DNA from: Oscillospiraceae bacterium
Lineage (GTDB): Bacteria > Bacillota > Clostridia > Oscillospirales > CAG-272
Reading direction: 5' to 3'
Length of the DNA: 38,465 nucleotides
Assembly (NCBI GenBank): GCA_015065295.1
Contig: SVQN01000022.1
Span: 1-38,465 of the forward strand
The notes beneath the pieces are model-generated. The model saw only the letters and a program-made list of their open reading frames with translations. It was not told the DNA's origin and did not search any database. Positions 15,323 to 24,664 of the stretch are shown here, piece by piece. The first letter of the stretch is position 1. The number at the start of each line of letters is the position of its first letter. The translations under genes and the position numbers were made by a program.

Positions 15323-18300
15323 ATGCTCAATTATATTACCGGACGCAGCGGGACGGGGAAATCCACCGCTGTTGTCGAACGGATCAAACGGACAGCGGCG
15401 GAGACCGAGCGCGATATTGTGCTGATCGTTCCCGAACAGCAGACCGTGGTCTGGGAAACGCGCATTGCCGAGGCTCTCCCGGAATCCGCGTATTTACGGC
15501 TCGAGATCACCAACTTCACCCGTCTCGCCAACTCCGTTTTCCGCGAATTCGGAGGGCTTGCCGACACCGTCGTGGACGAAGGCAGCCGGATGCTCATCGT
15601 CTGGCGTGCCATGCTTTCCGTCTGGGGCGGCATGACTGTCTACAACAAAACCGCCGGAGGACGTGAGGACCGCAACATCTCCCACCTTCTCCGTGCACTC
15701 GACGAACTCAAGGGAAGCGGCATCTCTCCGTCCGACGCGGAAGCCGCGCTGGAAAAGCTGGAGACGACCGACGCTTCCCTGACCGCCCGTCTGCGCGATG
15801 CCGTTCTCGTTTACGCCGCTTACAACACGCTCCTCCATGAAGAATACATCGACCGCGGCGACCTGCTCGACAATCTCGCCGTGACTTTGCGCGATCATCC
15901 CTATTTTCGTGGAAAATCCGTCTTTATCGACTCGTTTTTCTCCCTCACCCGCGCCGAAGAACGCATCCTCGAACAGATCATCCGTCAGACCGACGACGTG
16001 ACCGTTACATTCGCCTGCCCCGGTACGCCGTCCGACGACGAACTCCAGTTTGCCGAGGTACGCGAATTTTATAAGACTGCGCTCCGCATCGCCGCACGCG
16101 CCGGACGCGAAGTCAACCGAATCTCCCTCGAAACCGACCTGCGCCACAGACCCGGCTCCGCGCTTGCCGCCGTCGAACGGTATCTGTTCGATTACGGTAC
16201 CGGAACAACGCCGCCCGATCCGGCGGAACTTGACGGCATCGGAAATGTCGAAATCATCCGCTGCGCCGACCGGTTTGACGAAGCCGAAGCCTGCGCTTCC
16301 CTGATCGACCGTCTTCTGCGCGAGGGCTATCGGTGCAGCGACATTGCCGTTGTGGCGCGCGATATCAAAAAACTGGAAGGCATCACCGACGCGGCTCTCC
16401 GCGCACACGGCATCCGCTGTTTCATCTCCGAACCCGGCAGCGTGTCCTCCTCTCCCGCCGTCCGGCTGATTCTGTCCGCGCTCGGCGTGCAGTCGTCCGG
16501 ATGGATGCGCCGCGACCTCATCCGCATGATAAAAACCGGTCTGACCCCGCTCGACGAATATGAAAGCGACGTTTTCGAGCTGTACACCGAAACGTGGAAC
16601 ATCCGCGGCAAACGGATGTACACGAGCGAGGAAGGCTGGTCGATGAACCCCGACGGGTACAAAACCGAGCGTACGCTGCGCGCCGAACGGATGCTGGAAA
16701 TCGCCAACCGCGCACGCGCCAAGCTGATTCCGCCGCTCGCCGATTTTCTCTCCGTCTTTGAAAAGGACGGAAAAAATACCCCCGCCGATGTCCGCACGAT
16801 CTGCGAAGCCATTGTATATTTCGCGGAAGCCATCGGTCTGGAGGCCGCGCTTGAACGAACCGCCGACGAATACCGCGCTCACGGAATGCCCGCCGAAGCG
16901 GAAAAAATCGGCGCGGGATGGCAGTCCGTCTGCGAAATCCTCGACCGGATGGTAACGATGCTCGACGGCGTGACCCTCGACGCGGGACGGTTTTCCGGCC
17001 TGTTCCAGCGCGTCGCCGCCTCCATGGACGTCGGCACGATTCCGACCGGCATCGACGAAGTGGTTCTCGGCAGTGCCGCAGGTGTACGCTTCGACGAAGT
17101 CCGATGTGTGATTCTGCTCGGCTCCACCGAAGGGGAATTCCCCGGAAATCCCACCGACGACGGCACGTTTTTCTCGGACAGCGACCGCGTCCGGCTGGAA
17201 ACCATCGGTCTTGACATCGCCACGCCCGACCTCAAACTCCGCACCGCAAGAGAATATTTCATGTATTACCGCACCGCCGCCGCCGCAACCGAAAAACTCT
17301 ACATCCTCGCTCCCGTCACCGGCGACACGGCGTTGTCGGAAGGCGCGTCCCGCGTTGCAACGATTCTCGGCAGTGACCGCGTGACCTCGTTCGGCGCGAA
17401 ACCTCTCTCGGATGTGCTTTATCATCCGTCGTCCGCCGATTATCTTCTGTCCCGCCGTCACGGCGGCGGAAAAGAACACGATCTTCTCGAACGTCTTGCC
17501 CGCGAAACGGAAACACAGCTCCATGACGTTCCGCTGACCGCCGCCCGGGAACTGGTTCGCCTTGCCGACGAAACCGAAGCAAATCTGGATGAAGCCTTCC
17601 CGGAATCTGCGGAAACGGAAAATCATCCTGTGGAAAACTCCAAAGATTTCCCCAGACGGCGCATCAATCTCACGCAGGCGCGGATCGAAACCTTCATCGA
17701 CTGCCCGTTCCTGTACTGGTGCAAATATAAAATGAAGCTGAAGGACACCGCCAAAGCGGACATTTCCACCCCCGACGTCGGCGTGTTCATCCATGAAATT
17801 CTTGAAAAATTCTTCCGCGATCTTCCGCCGGACGCTGATCTGCCTTCGATGTCCCGCGAGGAAATCGAACAGCGTGCGGACCGCTGCATCGGGGATTACC
17901 TCCGCCGTCTCGCAAAACAGTCGGGGATGTGGGATCTCGTCCGGCTGCAAACGGAGGAACCGGACAGCGGCGTTCCCTCGGACGAGCTGAAAACGATCGT
18001 TCCCGACGATGTGCGGCTCGACGCACGGCTGGAATATCTGTTCATCCGTCTACGCCGCTCGGTGCTGGTGTTCCTTGAAGCGATCCTCCGCGAAATCGCC
18101 CAGAGCGGATTCACGCCTGCCGCGTACGAACTCCCGATCGGCGTGGATTCCGGAGACGGACAGCGCGCCGTTGCGCCGGTGAAATTCGTCACGGAAGACG
18201 GATTCGAGGTCGTTCTGCGCGGGATCGCCGACCGCGTGGACGTGTACCGTGCCGCCGACGGACAGTCCTATGTCCGGATTGTGGACTATAAGACCGGTTC

Positions 18301-18802
18301 CAAGACCTTCTCCCTCGACGATGTGAAGCAGGGGATCGGCGTGCAGCTTCTGATTTATCTGTTCTCCGTCTGGAAATCGGGCATTCCCGGCATTGCGAAA
18401 CCGGGCGAACTTCTCCCCGGCGGCGCGGTTTACTTCTCGGCACGTCCGGGCAGCGGACTGTCGGACAACTGGCTGACCGCCGACGAAGCCCGCGAACTTG
18501 TCATCAAAACCATCGGACGGAGCGGAATTTTCCTCGCCGACGAGGAAATCCTCGACGCGATGGATCACGGTCTGACCGGCGAATACATCCCCGTGAAGAA
18601 AACCAAAGCCGGCGAAATCCGATCCACGGCGGCACTTGCCACGCTGGAGGAATTCGGCCAGCTCTACCGCGAACTCTCCGACACCATCTCCGGCATTGCC
18701 ACGGCAATCACGTCCGGCATCGCTCATGCGGTACCGAGAATGCGCGGCGGACGCCTGCCGTGCGAATTCTGCAGCAATCAGATGATCTGTCGGGTAAAAT
18801 AG
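15323..18802 (+). CDS. addB: ATP-dependent helicase/deoxyribonuclease subunit B
   Basis: The 1159-residue protein is AddB of the AddAB complex, which resects double-strand breaks and recognises Chi for RecA loading. The N-terminal Walker A loop is GRSGTGKS (7-14). The C-terminal nuclease shows ADRVDVY and VDYKTGSK (D988, K990). The iron-sulfur ligands match AddB exactly: C794 in IDCPFLYWC and the terminal C1147-x2-C1150-x5-C1156. Length is normal. ATG 15323 follows a modest AGGT; TATTAACATAAAA is the only AT-rich region upstream and no clear promoter was found. addA follows after 248 bases, the usual addB-addA order. Confidence 0.95.
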   Translation: MLNYITGRSGTGKSTAVVERIKRTAAETERDIVLIVPEQQTVVWETRIAEALPESAYLRLEITNFTRLANSVFREFGGLADTVVDEGSRMLIVWRAMLSVWGGMTVYNKTAGGREDRNISHLLRALDELKGSGISPSDAEAALEKLETTDASLTARLRDAVLVYAAYNTLLHEEYIDRGDLLDNLAVTLRDHPYFRGKSVFIDSFFSLTRAEERILEQIIRQTDDVTVTFACPGTPSDDELQFAEVREFYKTALRIAARAGREVNRISLETDLRHRPGSALAAVERYLFDYGTGTTPPDPAELDGIGNVEIIRCADRFDEAEACASLIDRLLREGYRCSDIAVVARDIKKLEGITDAALRAHGIRCFISEPGSVSSSPAVRLILSALGVQSSGWMRRDLIRMIKTGLTPLDEYESDVFELYTETWNIRGKRMYTSEEGWSMNPDGYKTERTLRAERMLEIANRARAKLIPPLADFLSVFEKDGKNTPADVRTICEAIVYFAEAIGLEAALERTADEYRAHGMPAEAEKIGAGWQSVCEILDRMVTMLDGVTLDAGRFSGLFQRVAASMDVGTIPTGIDEVVLGSAAGVRFDEVRCVILLGSTEGEFPGNPTDDGTFFSDSDRVRLETIGLDIATPDLKLRTAREYFMYYRTAAAATEKLYILAPVTGDTALSEGASRVATILGSDRVTSFGAKPLSDVLYHPSSADYLLSRRHGGGKEHDLLERLARETETQLHDVPLTAARELVRLADETEANLDEAFPESAETENHPVENSKDFPRRRINLTQARIETFIDCPFLYWCKYKMKLKDTAKADISTPDVGVFIHEILEKFFRDLPPDADLPSMSREEIEQRADRCIGDYLRRLAKQSGMWDLVRLQTEEPDSGVPSDELKTIVPDDVRLDARLEYLFIRLRRSVLVFLEAILREIAQSGFTPAAYELPIGVDSGDGQRAVAPVKFVTEDGFEVVLRGIADRVDVYRAADGQSYVRIVDYKTGSKTFSLDDVKQGIGVQLLIYLFSVWKSGIPGIAKPGELLPGGAVYFSARPGSGLSDNWLTADEARELVIKTIGRSGIFLADEEILDAMDHGLTGEYIPVKKTKAGEIRSTAALATLEEFGQLYRELSDTISGIATAITSGIAHAVPRMRGGRLPCEFCSNQMICRVK

Positions 18803-18912
18803 AGAGAAGAGTGAAGAGAGAAAAGTGAAAAGAAATGGAAGATTTCCGTTCCCTGCGGGAACAGAAATCAAATAATTGTATTTTTGAAGCGGATTTTCTC
18901 TCTTTGCTTTTT

Positions 18913-18924
18913 GAACATTTGTTC
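18913..18924. promoter_or_regulatory. LexA box upstream of addA (perfect)
   Basis: GAAC-ATTT-GTTC matches the Firmicutes LexA (DinR) operator consensus GAAC-N4-GTTC without mismatch. It lies 127 bases before the addA start in the 248-base addB-addA gap. Confidence 0.65.
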
Positions 18925-18980
18925 TTTTTAGATTGTTTTTTATGCACCCGCATATACACCCATCGCATTTTTGAATGCAC

Positions 18981-18992
18981 AAACATTTGTTC
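18981..18992. promoter_or_regulatory. Second LexA-like box upstream of addA
   Basis: AAAC-ATTT-GTTC differs from the LexA consensus by one base and has the same spacer as the box 68 bases upstream. Between and after the two sites lie repeated TGCACCC/GGGTG motifs (about 18942-19026) that may be a further operator. Confidence 0.45.
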
Positions 18993-19050
18993 TTATTGTT
19001 TCAGGGTGTATGCACTCATGCACCCATTTATTGTATTACGGAGTTTTTTC

Positions 19051-22000
19051 ATGAAATATACGCCCGCACAGGAACGAGCCGTCTTTTTCGGGGACGGAAA
19101 CCTCCTGTTATCCGCCGCTGCCGGGAGCGGTAAGACCGCCGCGCTCACCGGACGCATCGCCGAACTGCTCATTTCCGACCGCGCCGAGCTGTCCGAGATG
19201 CTGATTGTTACCTATACCCGTGCTGCCGCCGCCGAAATGCGGTCGCGCATCTCCAGACGTCTGCGTGAACTGTCCGCCGAAGGACATCGCGTCGGCCGTC
19301 ATCTTGCCGCGCTTCCCTCCGCAGACATTTCAACGATTCATTCCTTCTTATATAAGTCGCTGCGCCCCTATTTTCCGTCGCTGGGGCTGTCTCCGGATTA
19401 CCGGATTGCCGACGTTTCCACCATCCGTGCGCTGAAAACCGCCGCCATGCGGGATGTCGTGGATGATTTTTTCTCACGAAACGAAGGATTCTCACAAAAA
19501 GACAGACACTCACAAAATGAAAGTGAAGAAAAAGCCGCCGTATCCTTCGCGGAACTGGCGGATGTTATCGGTCAGGCGCGGGACAGTGCCGCACTGGACG
19601 AGGAACTGCTCCGGATCGCGGAATCGCTCGTGGCGGCAGCGGAGGACGAGTCCTCTCTCGAACGTTACGCCGACGAACTGGATGCAGCCGCCGACAACGT
19701 CATGGATTCTCCCCACGGCGCGGTTCTGCGCGGATTGCTGGAAAATCTAACCAAACATTATTTCAAAATCTTTTCGGAGTGCGCGGAGGAATTCCCAGCT
19801 TATCCCAAAGTTGAGAAAGCCTACGCACCTGTCCTGCATTACACAATCGAGTGGCTCGAACGGGTGGCTTCCGCCCTCGTTTCCGCGCCGTATGACGAAC
19901 TCCGCGCCGTGTTTGCATCGTATGCGCCGCCCTCGCTCGGCCGCTTATTATCCAAGGATGCCTGTGAATCCTCCGACCGGTTCAAGTTCCACCGCGATCG
20001 TCTGAAAGCCGACATCGAACGGCTGTCCGGCGACTTTTTCGCCTTCACGGACGACGAGATCCGCCTCTCCGCGCACCGTACCGCCGCCGTTCTGCGCTGT
20101 GCAAAGGACGTGATCGGCGCGTACTTCCGCGAGCTGGAACGCCGCAAACGCGCCGCGTCCGCTCTGGAATACAGCGACCTCGAAACCCTCGCCATCCGGC
20201 TCTTCATCGCCCCCGACGGCACGCCGACCAACGCCGCACGCGAAGTCGGAAGCCGCTACAAATACCTCTTCATCGACGAATACCAGGACACCAACCGCGT
20301 GCAGGACCGCATTTTCCGCGCGCTTTCGGAGTCGAGCGTCCGCTTCATGGTCGGCGATATCAAGCAGTCGATCTACCGTTTCCGCGGTGCCGAACCCGCC
20401 GTTTTCTCGGAATACCGCCGTGCATGGCCGGTTCTCGATCCCGCGTCCCCGGCAGAAGCACCGGAATTTTCGCCCGACGCCGGAAACGCCCTCTTCATGA
20501 GCGAAAATTTCCGCTGTGACAATCCCGTCGTACGCTTTGTCAACATGGTATCCGACTACACGCTCCCCCACGGCGGCATCCCCTACGATACCGGCGACGC
20601 GCTCATTCACGCCAAGACCGAACCGGCGGCGGAGCCCGTCGAAGTCTGTCTGATCGGCTGTCCGCGAAAAAAAGCCGGGGACGACGATGCCGACGACGAT
20701 CCCCGTACCCGCAAGATCAACCCCGAAGCGGTGTACATCGCCCGCCGCATCCGCGACATGATCGGGAAATACTCTCCCGACGGTTCGGCGGTTCTGCGGG
20801 CATCCGATATTGCGATCATTCTCCGCAGTCCGTCGCCGCGCAGTGCGATGTCTGCCGCCGCCGATTATGAATCCGCCCTCGCGGAATACGGCATCCCCGT
20901 CCGCATGAAGACCGCCCGTCCGGTCACATCCTACGCATCCGTACAGCTTCTGATGTGCCTTCTGAACATCGTGGACAACCCGCTCCGCGACATTCCGGCG
21001 GCAGGTGCGATGCGATCCCCCGTGTTCGGCTTCACCGTGAGCGACCTCGTGGAGCTGCGGAAGCTCTCCGCCGTGTCCGAGGACTCGGATATGCCCCTCT
21101 ACATGGCGTGCGAAGCGGCGGCTGCGGACCCCGAACATCCCCTTTCCAAAAAATGTGCAGCGTTTCTCGGCTGGATCGCGCGGCACAAAACCGCCTCCCG
21201 CGGAATGCCGTCCGACCGGTACATCGAATTTCTCATCCATGACGTGCGCCTGTTCGCCGTCGACGGCATCCGCGGAAATGCCTCCGAACGGGATGCCGTG
21301 AACCAGTTCTGTCTTCTCGCACGGACCTACGAAGGCTCCGGCGAAACCGGCCCGACACGCTTCGGCGGCATCTCCGGATTTCTCGCGTACCTCGCGGACA
21401 CGGACGGCATGAACGACGAACTGTCCGTCCCCGCCGATACCGACGCGGTGTCGATCATGAGCATTCACACGTCCAAGGGGCTGGAATTCCCCGTCTGCTT
21501 CCTCGCGGAATGCTCCAAACGCCGCAACACCGCCGATGAACGCGGCAGCGTCCTCATCGACCGGGAACTCGGTCTGGGGATGTATCTGCCCGACGAAGGG
21601 GGACTTGTCCGGTGCGGCAACTTCCTCCGGTGCGCGATCGCGGAAAAAATGCGCGAAGAATCCGTCGCGGAGGAAATGCGGATGCTCTACGTTGCGCTGA
21701 CCCGCGCCAGAAACCGCCTGATCGTCACGGCAAAGGTTCCCGACGCGGACAAGCTCCTCGACGAAGCGGAGAAAACGCGCGGCGACGCGGACGGATATTT
21801 CGTCACCGGTCAGGGAACGTACATCCACTGGATCATCGGAGCGGCGGCGAAGTACGGAAACGCGGATTTTTATAAAATCACGCAGACCGCCGAAGCCGAA
21901 ATCCTCGGCGAAACAGCGGAAATTGCCGCAGATTCTCCGGAACTTCTCCCGGAAACCGCGGAACATTCCGAAGACCTTCCGCCGGACGAATCCGTTTTAC

Positions 22001-22818
22001 GGGAACGCTTCGCCTTTGTCTACCCGCACGAACACCTCGCCGCGATCCCGTCGAAGCTGTCCGTCTCGGGCTTATATCCCGAAATTCTCGACGAAGGCCG
22101 GCCTGCCGATACGGTCTACACCGTCACGGAGAGCGGATTTGCGCCCGTTTCCGAAGAAATTCCGGAGGAAGAAGAACGTCCCGCAGAACCGAAACAGGGC
22201 CTCCGTCCGCGCTTTATGACGGGCGAGAGCGACATCAAAGCCGCCGACCGGGGAAGTGCCACGCACGTTTTCCTCCAGTTCGCGGATTTCGAACGCCTCG
22301 CCGAAGACGGTGCGGAAGCCGAACTGGAACGCCTTGTCCAAAGCCGTCATCTCACGCGGAAACTTGCGGAATCCGTTCATCTCAGCCAGCTCCGCCGCTT
22401 TGTCCGGAGCGATCTGCTGGACAAGATCCGCCGCTCCCCGATGGTACGGCGCGAGTTCCGGTTCAATACGCGGATGCCCGCCGAACAGTTCACCGCCGAC
22501 GAAACCCTCCGCGGACAGCTCCGCGCCGACGGGGTCAGAATCACCGTACAGGGGGTCGTGGACTGCGTATTCCGCGATCCGGACAGCGGTCATCTTGTCC
22601 TCGTGGACTACAAAACGGACAGTCTGTCCGCAGAAGAATGGCAGAACCGCGCGCTGGCGCATAAAAAACTGATCGCCCGTCACCGGAACCAGCTCCTGTA
22701 CTACCGGGACATCTGCGGAAAAATGTTCGGCGAAGAAATCGAAAAAACGGTCATTTATTCGACAGTTCTCGGGGAATGCGTCGAAATTCCGCAGAAAGAG
22801 TCCGGACATTGTTCTTGA
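19051..22818 (+). CDS. addA: ATP-dependent helicase/nuclease subunit A
   Basis: The 1255-residue protein is the UvrD-like helicase and nuclease subunit of AddAB. Landmarks in order: Walker A AAAGSGKT (about 22-29), TYTRAAAAEM, the DEYQD box (409-413), GDIKQSIYRFRGAEP, HTSKGLEFPVCF, LYVALTRARNRL, and the C-terminal RecB-family nuclease with D1171, D1186 and K1188 in VDYKTD. ATG 19051 is chosen because GGAG lies at 19040-19043 and the family normally begins KYTPAQ. The open frame continues back to 18835, but that stretch holds the LexA boxes and AT-rich DNA. The gene probably has its own SOS-responsive promoter, besides read-through from addB. Confidence 0.95.
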   Translation: MKYTPAQERAVFFGDGNLLLSAAAGSGKTAALTGRIAELLISDRAELSEMLIVTYTRAAAAEMRSRISRRLRELSAEGHRVGRHLAALPSADISTIHSFLYKSLRPYFPSLGLSPDYRIADVSTIRALKTAAMRDVVDDFFSRNEGFSQKDRHSQNESEEKAAVSFAELADVIGQARDSAALDEELLRIAESLVAAAEDESSLERYADELDAAADNVMDSPHGAVLRGLLENLTKHYFKIFSECAEEFPAYPKVEKAYAPVLHYTIEWLERVASALVSAPYDELRAVFASYAPPSLGRLLSKDACESSDRFKFHRDRLKADIERLSGDFFAFTDDEIRLSAHRTAAVLRCAKDVIGAYFRELERRKRAASALEYSDLETLAIRLFIAPDGTPTNAAREVGSRYKYLFIDEYQDTNRVQDRIFRALSESSVRFMVGDIKQSIYRFRGAEPAVFSEYRRAWPVLDPASPAEAPEFSPDAGNALFMSENFRCDNPVVRFVNMVSDYTLPHGGIPYDTGDALIHAKTEPAAEPVEVCLIGCPRKKAGDDDADDDPRTRKINPEAVYIARRIRDMIGKYSPDGSAVLRASDIAIILRSPSPRSAMSAAADYESALAEYGIPVRMKTARPVTSYASVQLLMCLLNIVDNPLRDIPAAGAMRSPVFGFTVSDLVELRKLSAVSEDSDMPLYMACEAAAADPEHPLSKKCAAFLGWIARHKTASRGMPSDRYIEFLIHDVRLFAVDGIRGNASERDAVNQFCLLARTYEGSGETGPTRFGGISGFLAYLADTDGMNDELSVPADTDAVSIMSIHTSKGLEFPVCFLAECSKRRNTADERGSVLIDRELGLGMYLPDEGGLVRCGNFLRCAIAEKMREESVAEEMRMLYVALTRARNRLIVTAKVPDADKLLDEAEKTRGDADGYFVTGQGTYIHWIIGAAAKYGNADFYKITQTAEAEILGETAEIAADSPELLPETAEHSEDLPPDESVLRERFAFVYPHEHLAAIPSKLSVSGLYPEILDEGRPADTVYTVTESGFAPVSEEIPEEEERPAEPKQGLRPRFMTGESDIKAADRGSATHVFLQFADFERLAEDGAEAELERLVQSRHLTRKLAESVHLSQLRRFVRSDLLDKIRRSPMVRREFRFNTRMPAEQFTADETLRGQLRADGVRITVQGVVDCVFRDPDSGHLVLVDYKTDSLSAEEWQNRALAHKKLIARHRNQLLYYRDICGKMFGEEIEKTVIYSTVLGECVEIPQKESGHCS

Positions 22819-22843
22819 CATTTCAGGAAAAATTATGTACAAT
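22815..22843 (+). promoter_or_regulatory. Promoter of solute-binding lipoprotein 1
   Basis: TTGACA (22815-22820) overlaps the addA stop codon; TACAAT (22838-22843) follows after 17 bases, 73 bases before the ATG. Confidence 0.75.
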
Positions 22844-22916
22844 GAACCTACGGAATAAAATCCGCGTTTTGCATACATAGTATAGGTAAATAAAAAACAA
22901 AGAAAGGTGCGTAATC

Positions 22917-24410
22917 ATGAAAAAACTTCTCGCTCTTCTCCTGTGTGCCCTCATGCTCGCTCCGACGTTTGTCTCCTGTGCTGACAACGCCGATTCCGAC
23001 GATTCCAATGGCGGCACCGCATCCACCCCTGCGGTCGATTCCGGCGATACCTCCGAGGAAACCGAAATCACCCGCGCAACCACCCCGGACAATCTCCCCG
23101 ACGACCTCAACTTCAACGGAATGTCCCTGAACGTCTACCATTTCGGCAACGAAAACACCATCAAGTATGACTGTGCAGGCGAACTCAGCGGCGACATCGT
23201 CATGGATGCCGTCTACAACCGCAATCTCTCCGTGGAAGAACGCCTGAACGTCAAGTTCAACTGGATCGCCGGCGACGCAACGTGGGACGGCTTCCCGAAC
23301 GAAGTTTCCCTCGCGCTTCAGGCGGGTACGGGCGACTACGACCTCATCGTTGAAGAAAGCTCCCGTCTGTGGCAGCAGTCCATCCGCGGCTACTACCACG
23401 ACCTCATGACCCTCTCCGAATACATCGACCTCGACCAGCCGTGGTGGTACACCGAAATGATGGAACAGGGTTCCATTGACAACACGAAGCGGTACTTCCT
23501 CAACGGCGACCTGTTCCTGACCTGTATGTTCGGCGCGTCCGCGATGTACTTCAACAAGGGAATGTTCACCGACTACATCGGCGACATCCAGCAGCTTTAC
23601 ACGCACGTTCTTGACGGAACGTGGACGTACGACGTATTCGCAGACTACTGCCGCACCGTTCACACCGACGTCAACGGTGACGGCGCGAACGACGCGGGCG
23701 ACATTTTCGGCTTCCGCTTTGAACAGTGGGGCATTCCGAACTATCTGTCCATGTCCACCGGTCTGACCTTCTCCTCCCGCGACGCGGACGGGTATCCGGT
23801 TCTCGAAATCATGACGGAAGACGGCATCAAGTGGGGCGAGACCCTGTACCGTCTGCTGTACACCGACAACATTTCCATGGAAGGCAGCAAGCAGGAAACC
23901 TTCATCAACCAGACATCTCTGTTCTACCCCGGTCAGTTCTCCACGGCGCACGAACTCCGCAACGTAAACTTTGACTACGGCATGGTACCGTATCCGAAGC
24001 TCTCCGAAGACCTCGACTATATGTCTGCGGCGGCAACGGTCAACGGCAACGGCGGCGCGGTTCCGGTATCGGCTCCCGCGGACAAGCTCGACGCGGTATG
24101 CGCGGCAATGGAAGCACTCTCTGCACAGTCCTACCGCACGGTTGTTCCGGCATGGTACGACACGGCTCTGAAGGTCAAGTATTCCGACGGCCGCGAGGAT
24201 GCACAGATGGTTGACATTATTTACGAACACATCAGCACGTCCTTCATCATGATGGCGGACAAGGAGCTCGGCATCGGTTCGATCTTCACGAACGCGGTTT
24301 ATAATGCGGCGAACGACGGCGCGTTTGCGTCCTACTATCAGGGACAGAGCAAGGCGATCGAAAAGAAGCTCGAACGCTGCATTGAAGACTACAAGAAGCT
24401 CGGCGACTAA
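22917..24410 (+). CDS. ABC transporter solute-binding lipoprotein 1
   Basis: The 497-residue protein is an extracellular solute-binding protein anchored by lipid: a signal peptide with hydrophobic core LLALLLCALMLA and a lipobox FVSC (Cys 21), then a low-complexity acidic linker (22-60) rich in D, S and T. The body has the type of sugar-binding proteins (family 1-like), with VYNRNLSVEERLNVKF, DLIVEE, PWWY and a calcium-loop-like TDVNGDGAND (D251-). Such proteins deliver sugars or oligosaccharides to an ABC permease, but none is adjacent; permease genes must lie elsewhere or the protein has another role. RBS AAAGGTG precedes ATG 22917. The protein has a paralogue of identical length at 33075-34568. 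Confidence 0.88.
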   Translation: MKKLLALLLCALMLAPTFVSCADNADSDDSNGGTASTPAVDSGDTSEETEITRATTPDNLPDDLNFNGMSLNVYHFGNENTIKYDCAGELSGDIVMDAVYNRNLSVEERLNVKFNWIAGDATWDGFPNEVSLALQAGTGDYDLIVEESSRLWQQSIRGYYHDLMTLSEYIDLDQPWWYTEMMEQGSIDNTKRYFLNGDLFLTCMFGASAMYFNKGMFTDYIGDIQQLYTHVLDGTWTYDVFADYCRTVHTDVNGDGANDAGDIFGFRFEQWGIPNYLSMSTGLTFSSRDADGYPVLEIMTEDGIKWGETLYRLLYTDNISMEGSKQETFINQTSLFYPGQFSTAHELRNVNFDYGMVPYPKLSEDLDYMSAAATVNGNGGAVPVSAPADKLDAVCAAMEALSAQSYRTVVPAWYDTALKVKYSDGREDAQMVDIIYEHISTSFIMMADKELGIGSIFTNAVYNAANDGAFASYYQGQSKAIEKKLERCIEDYKKLGD

Positions 24411-24425
24411 ACAATTATAAAAAAA

Positions 24426-24632
24426 GAGTTCGGAGGATTTCTGTATCAACGGCTGAACCCGTAGGGAGCGGCGCCCTCGTCGCTCCGTCTAACGATTTGA
24501 ATTTCATAAACTGGCTGTAAACCAAAGATAAAGGTCTGTTTACAGCCATGTATTGATCCAAATTGTTTCACGGAGCGACGGGGGCGCCGCTCCCTACAGG
24601 TTCAGCTGTTGATATGGAATACCATCGAACTC
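24426..24632. repeat. GTAGGG/CCCTAC hairpin element A
   Basis: A 207-base palindrome. Outer arms GAGTTCG (24426-) and CGAACTC (-24632), TATCAACGGCTGAACC and its near complement, then the core arm GTAGGGAGCGGCGCC...CTCCGT against ACGGAG...CTCCCTAC with one mismatch, and a central GGCTGTAAAC/GTTTACAGCC stem. It fills the gap between two convergent genes (lipoprotein 1 and the helicase) and could act as a transcription barrier. No gene lies inside. Confidence 0.8.
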
Positions 24633-24664
24633 ACGTCAATTAATCCCCGCTGAACTATTCTTTT

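Noticed and set aside
15494-17950. Very long open frame on the minus strand opposite addB (and similar ones opposite addA, the glycyl radical enzyme, leuA and lipoprotein 1)
   Set aside because: These frames mirror the codon structure of the recognised genes, have no ribosome sites or recognisable motifs, and are expected in GC-rich coding DNA.
18835-19050. N-terminal extension of addA in frame
   Set aside because: The stretch is AT-rich, holds LexA boxes and has no family similarity; GGAG directly precedes ATG 19051.
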